From Streptomyces sp. NBC_01314 (GTDB lineage Bacteria; Actinomycetota; Actinomycetes; Streptomycetales; Streptomycetaceae), in the NCBI RefSeq assembly GCF_041435215.1, contig NZ_CP108394.1, positions 9,114,001 through 9,178,000 of the forward strand: a DNA stretch of 64,000 bases, in the 5' to 3' direction. Position numbers and translations under genes: made by a program. The notes below the pieces were generated by a model. It saw only the letters and a program-made list of their open reading frames with translations, had not been told where the DNA came from and ran no database searches. This document shows positions 7,672-17,045 of the stretch, one piece after another; the stretch's first letter is position 1; each line of letters opens with the position of its first letter.

Positions 7672-7695
7672 CAAGCGCTTACTTGAAACGATTCA
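7672..7695. promoter_or_regulatory. Putative LacI/GalR-family operator
   Basis: Two adjacent inverted-symmetry sites: CAAGCGCTTA (7672-7681) and TGAAACGATTCA (7684-7695), the latter having the central CG and near-palindromic arms typical of LacI-family operators. The position just downstream of the promoter fits repression by roadblock or promoter occlusion, relieved by a sugar ligand. No LacI-type gene lies in the window, so the regulator is encoded elsewhere. Confidence 0.6.
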
Positions 7696-7729
7696 TGGCG
7701 CGGACGCAACGTCGCGGGGAGACTCAACC

Positions 7730-9019
7730 ATGCAGCAGAACAGGAACGTTGAGAGGCGAACGGTCCTCAAGGTGGCCGGAGCCTCACTGGCCGTCGCGGG
7801 TCTGGGGGCGACCGCCACGGCCTGTGGCGGCGGCAGTGACGCGGGGGACGGGACGGTGACGATCCGTTACGCCTGGTGGGGTGCGGAGGACCGCGCGGAG
7901 CGCATCAAGAAGACCATCGCGCTTTTCGAGAAGAAGTACCCGAAGATCAAGGTGAAGACGGACTTCCAGGTGTATCCGGACTTCTGGAAGAAGTTCAACA
8001 CCCAGGCTTCCGGTGGAAATCCGCCGGATGTGTTCCAGAATGCCATCGGATTCCTGCGGAAATACGATGCGAAGAATGTGCTGCTCGATCTCAACGCGCA
8101 GGTCGAGGCGGGCAACCTCTCCCTGGAGGGCTTCAGGGCGGGCCTGGAGAAGTTCGGCGAGGTCGACGGAAAGCTGCTCGGCGTTCCGGTCGGCTCCAAC
8201 TCGATGGCCCTGGTGATCGACAAGCCTGTCTACACCAAGTCGGGTGTGAAGCCGGAGCAGGGCTGGACCTGGGACGACTTCGACGCCGCGATGAAGAAGA
8301 TCCGGGACAAGGCGGGGCGCGCCGGCGACAGCGGCATGTACGGCGTGATGTACCTCTACGACCTCTATCTGCGCCAGAACGGCAAGGCGTTCTTCACGGA
8401 GGACGGGCTCGGCTTCACCGAGGCGGACCTGAAGGCATGGTGGGCGAAGGCCGAGAAGGGCATCGAGGAGGGTTTCTACGCCGACCCCAAGAAGGTCGCC
8501 CAGATCAAGCCCAAGTCGGCTGTCGCCGCGGAACTCGCCGCCGGTGAGTTCACCTGGGACAACTTCACCGTCCGCTACACCTCCGAGGGCAAGAGCGAGT
8601 ACGGCCTGGCGCCCATCCCGACCACGGACGGCAAGAAGACCGGCCAGTACCTCGGCTCCCTCATGCTCAGCGGGTCCAAGCGCACCCAGCACCCCAAGGA
8701 AGTCGCGCAGTTCATCGACTTCATGGTGCACGAGCCCGAGGTCGCCAAGATCATGGGTTACGACCGGGGAGTGCCCGCGACGCAGGCCCAGTACGACGCG
8801 TTCCAGCCGACCGACCCGGTCAACAAGGCGATCGCCGCCTACGAGGAGTCCCTCGTCGCGGCCGGCGTCCTGGAGCCCATCACCCCGCATCCGAACGGCG
8901 CGGACATCTGTGAGGCCGGGTTCATGCGCATCGCCGAGGAACTCGCCATGGGCAAGCGGTCGGTGGACGACGCCGTCAAGCAGTTCTTCACCGAGTCGAA
9001 GACGGCTCTCGGCAGCTGA
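7730..9019 (+). CDS. Sugar ABC transporter substrate-binding lipoprotein (CUT1 family)
   Basis: A 429-residue family 1 solute-binding protein. The N-terminus has twin arginines (RRTVLK, Arg9-Arg10), a hydrophobic stretch and a lipobox ending at Cys32, so it is probably a Tat-exported lipoprotein on the outer membrane face. Typical segments follow: YPKIKVKTDFQVYPDFWKKF, GNPPDVFQN and PVGSNSMALVIDKPVY. It delivers an oligosaccharide to the two permeases downstream; the gene neighbourhood suggests a pectin-derived (rhamnogalacturonan-like) ligand. GGGGAG precedes the ATG. Its stop overlaps the next ATG by one base. Confidence 0.93.
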   Translation: MQQNRNVERRTVLKVAGASLAVAGLGATATACGGGSDAGDGTVTIRYAWWGAEDRAERIKKTIALFEKKYPKIKVKTDFQVYPDFWKKFNTQASGGNPPDVFQNAIGFLRKYDAKNVLLDLNAQVEAGNLSLEGFRAGLEKFGEVDGKLLGVPVGSNSMALVIDKPVYTKSGVKPEQGWTWDDFDAAMKKIRDKAGRAGDSGMYGVMYLYDLYLRQNGKAFFTEDGLGFTEADLKAWWAKAEKGIEEGFYADPKKVAQIKPKSAVAAELAAGEFTWDNFTVRYTSEGKSEYGLAPIPTTDGKKTGQYLGSLMLSGSKRTQHPKEVAQFIDFMVHEPEVAKIMGYDRGVPATQAQYDAFQPTDPVNKAIAAYEESLVAAGVLEPITPHPNGADICEAGFMRIAEELAMGKRSVDDAVKQFFTESKTALGS

Positions 9020-10020
9020 TGGGAACCGCCGTGACGCACGCCCCTGTGATGGAGGACCTGACCAAGGACTCCGAGCCGCGGCACCGTCCGGCCAAGGCTC
9101 CCCGCCCCGCCGCGCTCAAGCGGCGGGGCCGCCGGGAGACCCTGGCCGGCTACCTCTTCATGTCCCCGTGGATCGCCGGGTTCCTGCTGCTGACAGCGGG
9201 CCCGATGGCCGCCTCGCTCTACTTCGCCTTCACCGACTACAACCTGTTCGACGCGCCCCAGTGGATCGGCCTCGACAACTTCTCCGAGATGCTCGCCGAT
9301 CCGCGCTGGCAGCATTCGGTGCGGGTGACGCTCTGGTACGTCGTCGTCGGTACGCCGATCAAGCTGGCCGCGGCCCTCGGGGTGGCGTTGCTGCTGGCGC
9401 AGAAGCGGCGGGGGCAGGCCTTCTACCGGGCCGCCTTCTACGCGCCGTCGCTGATCGGCGCCAGTGTCTCCATCGCGATCGTCTGGAAGGCGATCTTCTC
9501 CGACGACGCGATCGTGGACCGTACGCAGAAGATCTTCGGGATCGACGTCGGCGGCTGGACCGGCGACCCGGACATGATCATCTACAGCCTGGTGGCGCTC
9601 ACCGTCTGGCAGTTCGGCGCCCCCATGGTCATCTTCCTCGCCGGCCTCAAGCAGGTCCCGCGCGAGCTGTACGAAGCGGCCGAGGTCGACGGGGCGGGCA
9701 CGTTCCGGCGGTTCTGGAACATCACCCTGCCGATGATCTCCCCGGTCCTCTTCTTCAACGTCCTGCTGGAGACGATCCACTCCTTCCAGATCTTCAGCTC
9801 GGCCTACATCGTGGGCGGCGGCGCCGGCGGCAACGCCTGTGGTCCGGCGGACGGTTCGATGGTCTACACCTGTTATCTGTACGTCCAGGGCTTCGAGAAC
9901 AGCCGGATGGGTCTGGCCTCGGCCATGGCCTGGATGCTGCTGGTCGCGGTCGCCCTGGTGACGGCTGTGCTGTTCTGGTCCCAGAAGCGCTGGGTGCACT
10001 ACGAGGAAGGCGCCCGATGA
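9019..10020 (+). CDS. Sugar ABC transporter permease 1 (MalF/YesP type)
   Basis: A 333-residue inner-membrane permease with about six membrane helices after a 45-residue cytosolic N-terminus. The ATPase-contact EAA loop reads ELYEAAEVDGAGTFRRFWNI (about residues 215-234). It pairs with the next gene to form the channel of a CUT1 importer. It is coupled to the binding-protein gene (TGATG) and to permease 2 (ATGA). Confidence 0.93.
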   Translation: MGTAVTHAPVMEDLTKDSEPRHRPAKAPRPAALKRRGRRETLAGYLFMSPWIAGFLLLTAGPMAASLYFAFTDYNLFDAPQWIGLDNFSEMLADPRWQHSVRVTLWYVVVGTPIKLAAALGVALLLAQKRRGQAFYRAAFYAPSLIGASVSIAIVWKAIFSDDAIVDRTQKIFGIDVGGWTGDPDMIIYSLVALTVWQFGAPMVIFLAGLKQVPRELYEAAEVDGAGTFRRFWNITLPMISPVLFFNVLLETIHSFQIFSSAYIVGGGAGGNACGPADGSMVYTCYLYVQGFENSRMGLASAMAWMLLVAVALVTAVLFWSQKRWVHYEEGAR

Positions 10021-10916
10021 GCGCACAGGCCACCGAGATCACCCCAGCCCCGGCCCCGTCCACGAAGGCGGGTGCCCTGCGGCGCAGGCTGCCCGGTTCC
10101 CTCGCCTGGCACATCGGGTCCCTCGCGATCCTCGCGGTGATCCTCTACCCGGTGATCTGGGTCATCGGTGGCTCGTTCAAGAAGAGCGAGGAGGTCATCG
10201 GCAGTCTGGACCTCTTCCCGGGCGACCCGATCATCTCGAACTACACGAGCCTCGCCGACGGCATCGCGGACATCCCGATCTCCACGTTCTTCTTCAATTC
10301 GCTCTTCCTCGCCGTCGGTTCGGTGATCGGGATCCTGGTGTCCTGCTCGCTGACGGCGTACGCCTTCTCGAAGATCAGGTTCGCGGGCCGCAATCTGCTC
10401 TTCACGTTGATGATCGGCACCCTCCTGCTGCCGTACCACGTACTGCTGATCCCTCAGTACGTGCTGTTCCGCAACATGGACATGATCAACACGTACACCC
10501 CGCTGCTGCTCCCGAAGTACCTGGCCACGGAGGCGTTCTTCGTCTTCCTGATGGTGCAGTTCATGCGGAACCTGCCCAAGGAGCTCGACGAGGCGGCGCG
10601 GCTCGACGGCTGCGGGCACTTCCGGATCTACTGGTCGATCGTGCTGCCGCTGTGCCGGCCCGCGCTGATCACCAGTGCGATCTTCACCTTCATCAACTCC
10701 TGGAACGACTTCATGGGCCCGTTGATCTATCTGAACGAGCCCGAGAAGTACACGGTCTCGCTCGGTCTGAAGATGTTCGTGGACCAGGACGCCGTCGCCA
10801 ACTACGGCGGCATGATCGCGATGTCGCTGGTGGCCCTGCTGCCGGTGCTCGCCTTCTTCCTCGCCTTCCAGCGCTATCTGATCGACGGCATGGCCACCTC
10901 GGGCCTGAAGGGCTGA
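10017..10916 (+). CDS. Sugar ABC transporter permease 2 (MalG/YesQ type)
   Basis: A 299-residue membrane protein with six predicted helices and the EAA loop ELDEAARLDGCGHFRIYWSI (about residues 190-209), then NSWNDFMGPLIYL typical of MalG-type subunits. The ATG overlaps the permease 1 stop by 4 bp. No ATPase gene follows; Streptomyces CUT1 importers generally share the ATPase MsiK encoded elsewhere (established knowledge, not seen here). Confidence 0.93.
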   Translation: MSAQATEITPAPAPSTKAGALRRRLPGSLAWHIGSLAILAVILYPVIWVIGGSFKKSEEVIGSLDLFPGDPIISNYTSLADGIADIPISTFFFNSLFLAVGSVIGILVSCSLTAYAFSKIRFAGRNLLFTLMIGTLLLPYHVLLIPQYVLFRNMDMINTYTPLLLPKYLATEAFFVFLMVQFMRNLPKELDEAARLDGCGHFRIYWSIVLPLCRPALITSAIFTFINSWNDFMGPLIYLNEPEKYTVSLGLKMFVDQDAVANYGGMIAMSLVALLPVLAFFLAFQRYLIDGMATSGLKG

Positions 10917-10928
10917 GGTGAGCTGACC

Positions 10929-11537
10929 ATGGCCCAGGCCCGTGCCCGTGCGAAAGCCGCCGCACCGCGCGAGGAGTCCGTGCTCGCCGAACGGTTCGCG
11001 CTGTTCGCCGAGTGTCTGCTCACCGGGGTGTGGATCGCGCTGGCCTCACTGCCGCTGGTCACGTATCCCGCCGCGTTCGCCGCCGGCTCCCGGCACCTGA
11101 GACGCCGTACGGCTCATGAGACCGGCGGCTGGCGGGAGTTCGTCGCCGACTTCCGGACGGCGGTGCGCGGCGGCTGGCTCGTCGGGCTCGCCGGATGGGC
11201 GGCGCTCGCGGCGGTGTGGGTGGACGTCCAGGCCGTACGCGCCGGGATTCCGGGCGGGCCGCTGGTCGGCGCGATCGGCGTCCTCGCGTTGATCGGCGCC
11301 GTCGTCGCCGGACTGCGCGCGGCGGCGGTCTGGCGGCCCGACGCCGCCTGGCGGGCGCTGCTCGGCACGGCCGGGCGGCGGACCGTGCTCGACCCCGCCG
11401 GATCCTTCCTGCTCGTCGGCGGACTGGCCGTGGTGGCCTGTTCCGCCTGGTTCGTCGCGCCGCTGGCGATCCCGGTCCTCGGGGCCGTCGCGGCTGCCGC
11501 CGTCGCCGTGGAGGAGCGGTACCGGCGCCGCCGCTGA
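10929..11537 (+). CDS. YesL-like (DUF624) membrane protein
   Basis: A 202-residue protein with about four to five hydrophobic helices. Its N-terminal part (ECLLTGVWIALASLPLVTYPAAFAAGSRHL) matches the pattern of DUF624/YesL proteins, which sit beside sugar ABC transporters in Firmicutes and actinomycetes, for example the Bacillus yesLMNOPQ rhamnogalacturonan cluster. The molecular role is unknown; an accessory to the transporter is inferred from context. It begins 12 bp after permease 2. Confidence 0.75.
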   Translation: MAQARARAKAAAPREESVLAERFALFAECLLTGVWIALASLPLVTYPAAFAAGSRHLRRRTAHETGGWREFVADFRTAVRGGWLVGLAGWAALAAVWVDVQAVRAGIPGGPLVGAIGVLALIGAVVAGLRAAAVWRPDAAWRALLGTAGRRTVLDPAGSFLLVGGLAVVACSAWFVAPLAIPVLGAVAAAAVAVEERYRRRR

Positions 11538-11649
11538 CCTGAGCGGCCGGTGCCACGCACCCAGGTCGGCGCCCCGGAGGCGCCGCACCACCCTCTGTCA
11601 TGCCCCTGACTACCCGCACGCAAGACTTCCCGTACGGAAAGGAAAGGCC

Positions 11650-14394
11650 ATGTCCCCCATCGACCGCAGGTCCCTTCTCAAGGCGGCCGCCGTCGCAGGA
11701 GCCGCCACGCAGTTCAGCTGGGCGCTAGGGAATTCGAACGCGTCCGCCGCGCCCAGAGCCGCGGCGGAGGCGGACCCGGTGACCCTGGACTGGCTGGAGG
11801 ACGGCGGGCTCGGCGCCGCCCCCGGTTCGACCGTGGGTGTGCCCTGGCCGAAGGGCGCGTACGAGAAAGAACAGTCGTTCTCCCTGACCGACGCCGACGG
11901 CAAGCCTGTGGCCGTGCAGTCCTGGCCGATCGGTTACTGGCCCGACGGCTCCCTCAAGTGGACCGCGCACGCGGTGGGCGCGGGCGCCGGCTCCGGCAAG
12001 CTCACCCTCGCCGCGGGCACGCCGACCGCGCCGGAGAAGAAGGTCACCGTCGAACGGCGCGGCGCCACCATCGACGTGTCGACCGGTGTCATCACCGCCA
12101 AGATCCCCACGTCCGGCTCCACGCTCGTGAAGTCCGTGCTGCGCGGCTCCACCGAGATCGCCAAAGCCGGACGCCTGGTGCTGCTGCGCCAGCCCGAGAT
12201 CGAGAACGGCGACCAGGGCACGGAGAAGTCCCAGCGCTACGAGAGCGCCATCGACGAGGTGAAGGTCGAGCAGGAGGGCCCGGTGCGTGCCGTGGTCCGC
12301 ATCGACGGCAAGCACCGCAAGGGAAGCCACAGCTGGCTGCCCTTCTCGATCCGCCTGTACTTCTACGCGGGCGCCGAGTCGTTCCGCATGGTGCACACCA
12401 TCACCTTCGACGGCACCCAGGAGCCCGGAAAGGCCGGCGGCGACTTCATTCGCGGCATCGGCGTCCGCTTCGAGGTGCCGATGCGCGATGCCGCGTACGA
12501 CCGCCACATCCGCATCGGCGGCGAGGGCACGGGGCTGTTGCGCGAGGCGGTCAAGGGCATCACCGGGCTGCGGCGCGACCCGGGGACGGCGGTGCGCACC
12601 GCCCAGTTCGAGGGGAAGAAGCTGCCCGACCCCTCCACCTGGGACCAGCGCGTCACGACCCGCCTGCAGTACATCCCCGAGTGGGGCGACTACACGCTCT
12701 CGCAGCTGTCCGCCGACGGCTTCGGGGTCCGCAAGCGCACCAAGAAGGGCCACGGCTGGATCCCGGCCGGTGGCGGCCGGCGGGCCAGCGGCTTCGGGTA
12801 CGTCGGTGGCGCGTCCGGCGGGTTCGCCTTCGGCCTGCGGGACTTCTGGGAGAAGTTCCCCGCCCAGCTCGACATCCGCGAGGCCAACACCGACACGGCC
12901 GAGGTCACGCTCTGGCTCTGGTCACCCGAGGCGCAGCCCATGGACCTGCGCTTCTACCACGACGGCATGGGCCAGGACACCTTCGCCGAGCAGCTCGAAG
13001 GCCTCAACATCACCTACGAGGACTACGAGCCCGAGTTCGGCACCCCTTACGGCATCGCCCGCACCAGCGAACTCCTCTTCTGGGCCCACGACTCCACGCC
13101 GAGCGCCGAAGCCATGGCCGAGCAGGTCGAGGCGGTCCGCACACCCCCGCAGCTCGCCACCCCGCCCAAGCAGCTGGTCAAGGCGGGCGTCTTCGGACGG
13201 CTGTTCGCCGAGCCGGACCGCTCCACCGCCGCCAAGGCGAAGATCGAGAACCACCTCGACTTCCTCTTCACCTATTACAAGGACCAGGTGGAGATGCGCC
13301 GGTGGTACGGCTTCTGGGACTACGGCGACATCATGCACAGCTACGACCCCAGCCGCCACCAGTGGTGCTACGACGTCGGCGGCTACGCCTGGGACAACTC
13401 CGAACTCTCGCCGGACCTGTGGCTCTGGTTCGCGTACATGCGCTCCGGACGCGCGGACATCTTCCGCTTCGCCGAGGCCATGACCCGCCACACCGGCGAG
13501 GTGGACGTCTACCACCTCGGCAAATGGGCCGGACTCGGCACCCGCCACGGCGTCCAGCACTACGCCGACAGCGCCAAGCAGCAGCGGATCGCCAACACCA
13601 CCTACCGCCGCTACTACTACTTCCTCACCGCCGACGAACGCGTCGGCGACCTCATGCACGCCAACGTCGACTCCGACGAGACGTTCCTCGTCCTCGACCC
13701 GATCCGCAAGATCCGCACCGAGCCCTACACCCCCGACCGGAACGCGCTGTCGATCGGCTTCGGCACCGACTGGTCCGGTCTCGTCTCGGCGTGGCTGACC
13801 GAGTGGGAGCGGCGCGGGCCCAAGTGGGAGAAGGCCAAGGCCCGCGTGCTGTCGACCATGGAGACGATCGCGGCCCAGCCGAACGGCTTCGTCCAGGGCA
13901 ACGCGCTCTACGACCTGGACACCGGCAAGTTCGCCGTCGCCACCGAGGCCAAGGTCGGCGTCTCGCACCTGTCGGCGATGTTCGGCCTGGTCGAGCTGAA
14001 CGCCGAACTCCTCGACCAGATCGAGATGCCCAAGTTCAAGGAGGCCTGGCTCGACTACTGCCGCTACTTCAACGCGACGAAGGCGGAACAGGCGGCGCGT
14101 TACGGCTCCAACTTCGGGAGCTTGCTGCTCTTCCAGGGCCACTCGCGGCAGGACGCCTACGCGGCGGTCCAGCTGGGCGACGACAAGCTGGCGGCCCGTG
14201 CGTGGCGGCAGTTCTACAACAGTGCCGACACCTGGGACTACAAGGAGTCGACCGACTGGTCCACGAAGAAGATCGAGGGGCCGACGGCGCTCGTGCCGGG
14301 CAGCGAGGCGGCGTGGGTGTCGACCAACGCGACGGCGCTGTACGGGTTGGCGGCGATCCAGAACCTGGCGCTGGTGGGCGACAAGATGCCGTGA
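11650..14394 (+). CDS. Tat-exported PcRGLX/YetA-family protein, putative exo-rhamnogalacturonan lyase
   Basis: A 914-residue protein with a twin-arginine signal (DRRSLLKAA, Arg6-Arg7; cleavage probably near residue 34, ASAAPRA). I read an N-terminal beta-rich barrel (about 40-300), a central beta domain (about 300-470) and an alpha/alpha-toroid C-terminal half (about 480-914, with WYGFWDYGDIMHSYD and the Tyr/Trp/His-rich GGYAWDNSELSPDLWLWFAY). This layout matches the PcRGLX (PL26)/YetA family, which cleaves rhamnogalacturonan from chain ends. Being last in the transporter operon suggests extracellular trimming of polysaccharide before uptake. Family assignment is from memory of its pattern; substrate specificity is inferred. 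Confidence 0.78.
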   Translation: MSPIDRRSLLKAAAVAGAATQFSWALGNSNASAAPRAAAEADPVTLDWLEDGGLGAAPGSTVGVPWPKGAYEKEQSFSLTDADGKPVAVQSWPIGYWPDGSLKWTAHAVGAGAGSGKLTLAAGTPTAPEKKVTVERRGATIDVSTGVITAKIPTSGSTLVKSVLRGSTEIAKAGRLVLLRQPEIENGDQGTEKSQRYESAIDEVKVEQEGPVRAVVRIDGKHRKGSHSWLPFSIRLYFYAGAESFRMVHTITFDGTQEPGKAGGDFIRGIGVRFEVPMRDAAYDRHIRIGGEGTGLLREAVKGITGLRRDPGTAVRTAQFEGKKLPDPSTWDQRVTTRLQYIPEWGDYTLSQLSADGFGVRKRTKKGHGWIPAGGGRRASGFGYVGGASGGFAFGLRDFWEKFPAQLDIREANTDTAEVTLWLWSPEAQPMDLRFYHDGMGQDTFAEQLEGLNITYEDYEPEFGTPYGIARTSELLFWAHDSTPSAEAMAEQVEAVRTPPQLATPPKQLVKAGVFGRLFAEPDRSTAAKAKIENHLDFLFTYYKDQVEMRRWYGFWDYGDIMHSYDPSRHQWCYDVGGYAWDNSELSPDLWLWFAYMRSGRADIFRFAEAMTRHTGEVDVYHLGKWAGLGTRHGVQHYADSAKQQRIANTTYRRYYYFLTADERVGDLMHANVDSDETFLVLDPIRKIRTEPYTPDRNALSIGFGTDWSGLVSAWLTEWERRGPKWEKAKARVLSTMETIAAQPNGFVQGNALYDLDTGKFAVATEAKVGVSHLSAMFGLVELNAELLDQIEMPKFKEAWLDYCRYFNATKAEQAARYGSNFGSLLLFQGHSRQDAYAAVQLGDDKLAARAWRQFYNSADTWDYKESTDWSTKKIEGPTALVPGSEAAWVSTNATALYGLAAIQNLALVGDKMP

Positions 14395-14402
14395 CGCTCC
14401 GC

Positions 14403-14500
14403 TGAGGTTCGCCGGGGGACTGGGGGCGCCTTGGCGTTGTGGGGAACTGTGGGGCCGTTGTGGCTGGTCGCGCAGTTCCCCGCGTCCCTGAAGGGGCGCC
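14403..14500. repeat. Streptomyces-type intergenic inverted repeat, copy A
   Basis: The intergenic DNA carries GCTGGTCGCGCAGTTCCCC and GGGGCGCC-type words that recur at about 24.05, 31.8 and 32.46 kb. Outer arms TGAGG..CGCC and GGCGCCTCA can pair, and GGGGAACTG can pair with CAGTTCCCC. It sits between two convergent genes and may act as a bidirectional terminator. Confidence 0.6.
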
Positions 14501-16942
14501 TCAGCCGAGCTTTCCGAGCATGTCCCGCATACGCCGTGCGTCGCGCAACCGCTGCTCGTACGTGGCGCCCAGGGCGAGCAGTACCAGTCCCGCGAGTGCG
14601 GGAGGCGCCCAACGGGGGAGGGCGTCCACGACCTGGGCGATGTACGGCGCGAGTTCGTGCAGGGCGACCAGGGTGAGTGCCGTGCCGCCGAGGACGATGG
14701 GAGCCTGCAGGCGGTGGCGGGCGCCCAGGAGGGTGATCAGCAGGGCGGCGGCGCCCAGCAGCAGGGGGCGGAGCCAGTGTGCGTCGCCCCAGGCCGCGAC
14801 GAGGCCCGGGACGAGTGTGACGGCGAGGCCCGGGCCGTACGCCGTCCAGGACGAGGCCGTCAGGTCCCGGCGCCGGCGCAGGTGGCCGACGACCAGGGCC
14901 GGGACGGTCACCGGCAGGGTGTACGCCTCCGCGGACCCGACCTCCCAGGCCGCCAGCCGTACCCAGGAGGCCAGTACGAAGAGTGCGGTCGCGGCGTAGC
15001 CGATGTGCCGGCGGTCCGGACGTACGGCTGTGCCCGCGGCGATGACCCCGCAGAGCGCGAGGGTCAGAGCCAGCAGGGGCGGGTGCGTGGCGGACAGGGC
15101 GATGGCCAGGAGGCCGGCCGCGGCGCCGGTCGCCTCGACCGGGATCGTCATGGGGGATCCGCCGAGGCGCGCCGCGAGCAGGGCCGCCGCGGCCGGGACC
15201 ATGAGGACGAGCAGGGCCGTGTGCTGCGGCTCCCAGCCGGCCGAGGCGCCGATCGCGCAGGTCAGGGCGGCGGCGTGAGCGAGGGACGCGGGCGCGGTCA
15301 GGGGGCCGAGGCCTGCGCGCCGGGCCGCCGCCGCGAACAGGGCGGTCGAGGTGGCGAGGACGGTGAGGGTCGCCGCTTCGGTGGCGAGGGAGTGGAGGGC
15401 CAGGCTCAGGGAAGTGACGACGGCCAGGAGGGCGCCGGTGAGGGGCAGTGGTGCCTGCAGACCCCTGGGCTCGGCGGACCGTACGAATCCGGCGAGGCCC
15501 AGCGTGGCCACGACCAGGAGGCCCTGCGTCACCAGCCCGGCCGTGTACGGCAGTTCGAGGACTGCGGGGAGGACCAGGGCCGTTGCCCAGGTGAGGACGG
15601 AGGCGCCGACCAGGGCCGGGGTCCGCCAGGAGGCGGTGCGCACGGCCACGGCCAGCACCCCGGCGACGACGGCGAGTACCAGGGGCACCGTCGCCGTGTT
15701 CGTGGGCCAGGGCGCGTCGAGCGTCACCGCCGCGCGGGCGTCCACGGGCGCCCCGGACCAGACTCGCGCGACCCGGCTGACCGGGCCCAGCAGTGCGATG
15801 GCCACGGTCGGCAGCGCGGTGGCCAGGGCGAGGCCCTGGACTACGGCGGACGCGTGGGCGAGGCCCCGGCGTACGGGCTCGGGAGCCCGCGTCCGTACGG
15901 CTGCCAACAGGGCGATCCCGCAGAGGAGATGGGCCGGGACCGTCCACACCTCGGGCAGGCCCGCGCGGGCGATGCCGCCGAGGCCGACGACCAGGAGGAG
16001 CCCGCCGGTGAGTGCGGTGCCGAGGGCCAGGGCCGGCTTCGGGACGAGCCAGGCGGCCGTCAGGGCGATCGCCGCGGCGAGGGCGAGGAGCGCCGCCGCA
16101 CGGGCGGCGGCGCTCGGGCCGGCGGCGGCCCACGAGAGCCACCCGGCCGCCAGTACACCCCAGGCGCCCCAGCCGAACGCGCCGACCACGGCGACCATCC
16201 GTACCGGCTTGAGGGGCACCAGGAGCGCGATCGTGGTGTCGGCCGCCGCTGTCACCAGCAGCACGGCCGTGACCGTCTCCACGCTCGCCTGCACGGCGAA
16301 CGACCAGAGCAGGAGCGGGAGTTGAGCGGCCACCAGCGCCAGGGGGAAGGACAGGCGGAGCGGGGCGCGCGAGATCGCCGGTCGGCTCTCCGCGTCCTTC
16401 GGCGCCGAGGCCGCCGACGCGCCGAGGCCCAGGCCGTACGCCGCCCACACCACCGCCAGCACCGCCGCCGCGGCCGCCGCGTAGCTCATGCCGTCCGTGC
16501 CGGTGAACGTGACCTCATGCAGGGCGTACGCGTCGAGGACCGTCAGGGCGAGGCCGAGGCCGGACACCGCCTCGGCGGTCGAGCGCAGGCCGCGGCGGAG
16601 CAGCGGCACCGGGGTGCCCAGCGCGGCCACGGTCACCGCGGCCAGGACCAGCGCCCGGCCGGCGATTCCCATGTCCCCCCAGCTGACCAGCGTGAACGCG
16701 ATCGCCGCGATGGTCAGCAGGACGCCGCCGAGAACCAGCAGCACGTTCTGGACACTCGGCGCCGTCGTCTCGGGGCGACGCGCGGGCGGCACGGAGGGTG
16801 TGGCGAGCGAGGGCGCCGGCGCGGACAGGATGTTCACCAGCCAGGCGCGGCGCGACAGCAGGAAGGCGCGGCGGGCGTCGAGTTGCCGCAGTTCGGAGTC
16901 GAGGACCCGCAACTCCTCGGCCGGGGACGGAAAATGCGTCAT
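14501..16942 (-). CDS. Large polytopic membrane protein (SCO7613 C-terminal-domain type)
   Basis: An 813-residue protein with a short helical N-terminus (EELRVLDSELRQLDARRAFLL) and then some 20 or more Ala/Leu/Val-rich membrane segments up to a basic C-terminus (YEQRLRDARRMRDMLGKLG). The pattern resembles actinomycete proteins annotated by an SCO7613 C-terminal domain; function unknown. The ATG at 16942 gives the natural N-terminus; a start 12 codons upstream is possible and neither has a clear ribosome binding site. It is divergent from the SRPBCC gene. Confidence 0.8.
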   Translation of the reverse strand: MTHFPSPAEELRVLDSELRQLDARRAFLLSRRAWLVNILSAPAPSLATPSVPPARRPETTAPSVQNVLLVLGGVLLTIAAIAFTLVSWGDMGIAGRALVLAAVTVAALGTPVPLLRRGLRSTAEAVSGLGLALTVLDAYALHEVTFTGTDGMSYAAAAAAVLAVVWAAYGLGLGASAASAPKDAESRPAISRAPLRLSFPLALVAAQLPLLLWSFAVQASVETVTAVLLVTAAADTTIALLVPLKPVRMVAVVGAFGWGAWGVLAAGWLSWAAAGPSAAARAAALLALAAAIALTAAWLVPKPALALGTALTGGLLLVVGLGGIARAGLPEVWTVPAHLLCGIALLAAVRTRAPEPVRRGLAHASAVVQGLALATALPTVAIALLGPVSRVARVWSGAPVDARAAVTLDAPWPTNTATVPLVLAVVAGVLAVAVRTASWRTPALVGASVLTWATALVLPAVLELPYTAGLVTQGLLVVATLGLAGFVRSAEPRGLQAPLPLTGALLAVVTSLSLALHSLATEAATLTVLATSTALFAAAARRAGLGPLTAPASLAHAAALTCAIGASAGWEPQHTALLVLMVPAAAALLAARLGGSPMTIPVEATGAAAGLLAIALSATHPPLLALTLALCGVIAAGTAVRPDRRHIGYAATALFVLASWVRLAAWEVGSAEAYTLPVTVPALVVGHLRRRRDLTASSWTAYGPGLAVTLVPGLVAAWGDAHWLRPLLLGAAALLITLLGARHRLQAPIVLGGTALTLVALHELAPYIAQVVDALPRWAPPALAGLVLLALGATYEQRLRDARRMRDMLGKLG

Positions 16943-17045
16943 GCCACGGAGTGTGGTCCGCGTCACGCCGTACGACATGAGTGCGGATACTCAAGGACGT
17001 ACTCAGATCTCCCGTGAAGGGCCCCTGTACAGGCACAATCCGACC

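Noticed and set aside
14657..17017. Rightward 786-codon ORF antisense to the giant membrane protein
   Set aside because: High-GC shadow frame with Gln/Arg/Gly-rich, non-globular product; the reverse strand has coherent membrane helices.
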